Shown here: positions 40,404 through 41,191 of the stretch, piece by piece
Layout: every line of letters starts with the position of its first letter
Position numbering within the stretch: the stretch's first letter is position 1
Assembly: GCA_022545455.1 (NCBI GenBank)
Contig: JACZQZ010000009.1
Location: 1-41,191 of the forward strand
Reading direction: 5' to 3'
Length of the DNA: 41,191 nucleotides
From: Pseudomonadota bacterium
Lineage (GTDB): Bacteria; Pseudomonadota; Alphaproteobacteria; Rhodospirillales; 2-02-FULL-58-16
The notes under the pieces: generated by a model
The model's database searches: none
Told to the model about the DNA's origin: nothing
Seen by the model: the letters and a program-made list of their open reading frames with translations, nothing else
Program-made: the position numbers and the translations under genes

Positions 40404-40429
40404 TCCTTCGTTGCATCGAACATCCGGGC

Positions 40430-40456
40430 GCGGCCCCCTGAGGCGGGCCGCTTTTT
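40430..40456 (+). terminator. Rho-independent terminator
   Basis: The 7-bp stem GCGGCCC/GGGCCGC with an 8-nt loop is followed directly by TTTTT. It lies 26 bp past the stop of the small DRR protein and upstream of msrA. It is the clearest intrinsic terminator in the window. Confidence 0.75.
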
Positions 40457-40601
40457 GTATGCGCGGGCGCGCGGCGCCGGCGCCGCCAACCCGTTGCAAA
40501 ACTGCCGTTGACCGACGCCAACGGGCGGGTGATGATCGGTCGCCAAGCCGGCAGCGGGACCCGCCGGCGGTGCCAGGGAAACCAGGGGAGCGGACGCGGC
40601 G

Positions 40602-41078
40602 ATGGAACGGGCCACCTTCGGAGCCGGATGTTTCTGGGGCGTGGAAGAGGCCTTCCGGCGGATCGGCGGCGTCACCGCCACCGCCGCCGGGTACTCCGGC
40701 GGGACCCTCGAGGACCCCACCTACAAGGACGTCTGCTCGGGAACAACCGGGCACGCCGAGGTGGTGCGGGTGGAGTACGATCCCGCCCGGGTAACATACG
40801 AAGACCTCCTGCGGGTGTTCTGGGACATCCACGACCCCACGACCCTGAACCGGCAGGGGCCGGACATGGGCACGCAGTACCGGTCCGTGGTGTTTTTCCA
40901 CGACGAGAAACAGGCGGCGGCGGCGCGGGCCGCGAAAGAGACGCTCCAGGCCTCGGGACGCTACCCGGACGGCATCGTCACCGAGATCGCGCCCGCGTCC
41001 ACCTTCTACATGGCCGAGGACTACCATCAGCGGTATGTGGAGAAGCTCCGCCGATCATCCCGCCGGCGGATACTCTGA
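40602..41078 (+). CDS. msrA: Peptide-methionine (S)-S-oxide reductase MsrA
   Basis: Reduces methionine-S-sulfoxide in free and protein-bound form. 158 aa. The catalytic cysteine is in the signature [10 protein letters not shown] (Cys10). [24 protein letters not shown] and the C-terminal [13 protein letters not shown] complete the family core. The C-terminal tail is short and basic ([10 protein letters not shown]) and lacks the Cys-containing tail of classical three-cysteine enzymes. The only other cysteine is Cys45 in DVCSG, so it is probably a one-cysteine-type enzyme reduced directly by a thiol. The ribosome site AGGGGAG lies upstream. It stands alone after a terminator, with a family A repeat beyond its stop. 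Confidence 0.95.
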   Translation: MERATFGAGCFWGVEEAFRRIGGVTATAAGYSGGTLEDPTYKDVCSGTTGHAEVVRVEYDPARVTYEDLLRVFWDIHDPTTLNRQGPDMGTQYRSVVFFHDEKQAAAARAAKETLQASGRYPDGIVTEIAPASTFYMAEDYHQRYVEKLRRSSRRRIL

Positions 41079-41117
41079 CCCCCGCCAAGGGCCGGCCCGT
41101 CCCCCATATGCCGTGTC

Positions 41118-41159
41118 CAAGGGGCGTTGCCCCTTTTGATCCCCACCAAGGGCCACCGG
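41118..41159 (-). repeat. Dispersed repeat, family A, copy 2
   Basis: In reverse complement it reads GGCCCTTGGTGGGGATCAAA then AGGGGCAACGCCCCTTG, nearly identical to 4246-4282 in the atpF-ligA junction. It includes the hairpin AAGGGGC-gtt-GCCCCTT and lies 39 bp after msrA. Both copies follow gene ends, which suggests a terminator-like or REP-like role. Confidence 0.75.
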
Positions 41160-41191
41160 GGCCGGTGAACGGGGTCCAGGCGGTTGTCACG

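Noticed and set aside
40978-41190. 70-aa minus-strand ORF after msrA
   Set aside because: It is composed of the family A repeat and antisense msrA sequence, with no ribosome site or homologous features.

Overview
The window is GC-rich chromosomal DNA (about 68-70% by eye) from what looks like a free-living alphaproteobacterium, most plausibly in or near the Rhodospirillales. The evidence is a split b/b' F0 ATP synthase operon (atpI-B-E-F'-F) with no F1 genes attached, an FtsZ with a long linker, a division/cell-wall (dcw) cluster that runs on into lpxC, bamD, recN and ligA, and a DnaJ-like TerB/J protein. No genus can be fixed from sequence reading alone.

Layout. (1) 1-1371, plus: the C-terminal part of SMC, cut by the window edge. 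(2) 1517-4207, plus: a good sigma70-type promoter followed by the complete F0 operon, ending at a pair of perfect hairpins that separate it from the convergent ligA. (3) 4261-29017, minus: one long co-directional block. In transcription order it reads mraZ, rsmH, ftsL, ftsI, murE, murF, mraY, murD, ftsW, murG, murC, murB, ddl, ftsQ, ftsA, ftsZ, lpxC, bamD, recN, ligA. Many junctions are ATGA or GTGA start/stop overlaps, so translational coupling is expected. Together these genes make UDP-MurNAc-pentapeptide and lipid II, polymerise and crosslink septal peptidoglycan, assemble the Z ring, commit lipid A synthesis and assemble outer-membrane proteins. Two DNA repair/replication genes sit at the far end. 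(4) 29099-29163: seven TGG(G)-type repeats with an exact 10-bp period upstream of mraZ, an unusually long candidate MraZ operator. (5) 29685-30101, minus: RNase P RNA, with ampD and a TerB/J-domain gene behind it. (6) 31647-33199, minus: a DUF3750-like membrane-anchored protein and an exported TPR protein. (7) 33531-38562, plus: a class III aminotransferase of the glutamate-1-semialdehyde aminomutase type and a fused HyuA-HyuB 5-oxoprolinase/hydantoinase. (8) 38868-41078, plus: a 364-aa protein of no recognised family, a small Arg-rich DRR-motif protein with its own rho-independent terminator, and msrA.

Between the genes there are at least two families of GC-rich dispersed repeats. There is also a 390-bp recN-ligA segment bounded by a perfect 22-bp inverted repeat that contains the likely ligA start codon. 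No phage, IS transposase, CRISPR array or tRNA was seen. The points most worth following up are the expanded MraZ operator, the TIR-bounded recN-ligA element, the repeat family that supplies the ligA stop codon, and the unknown 364-aa protein with its upstream palindrome.
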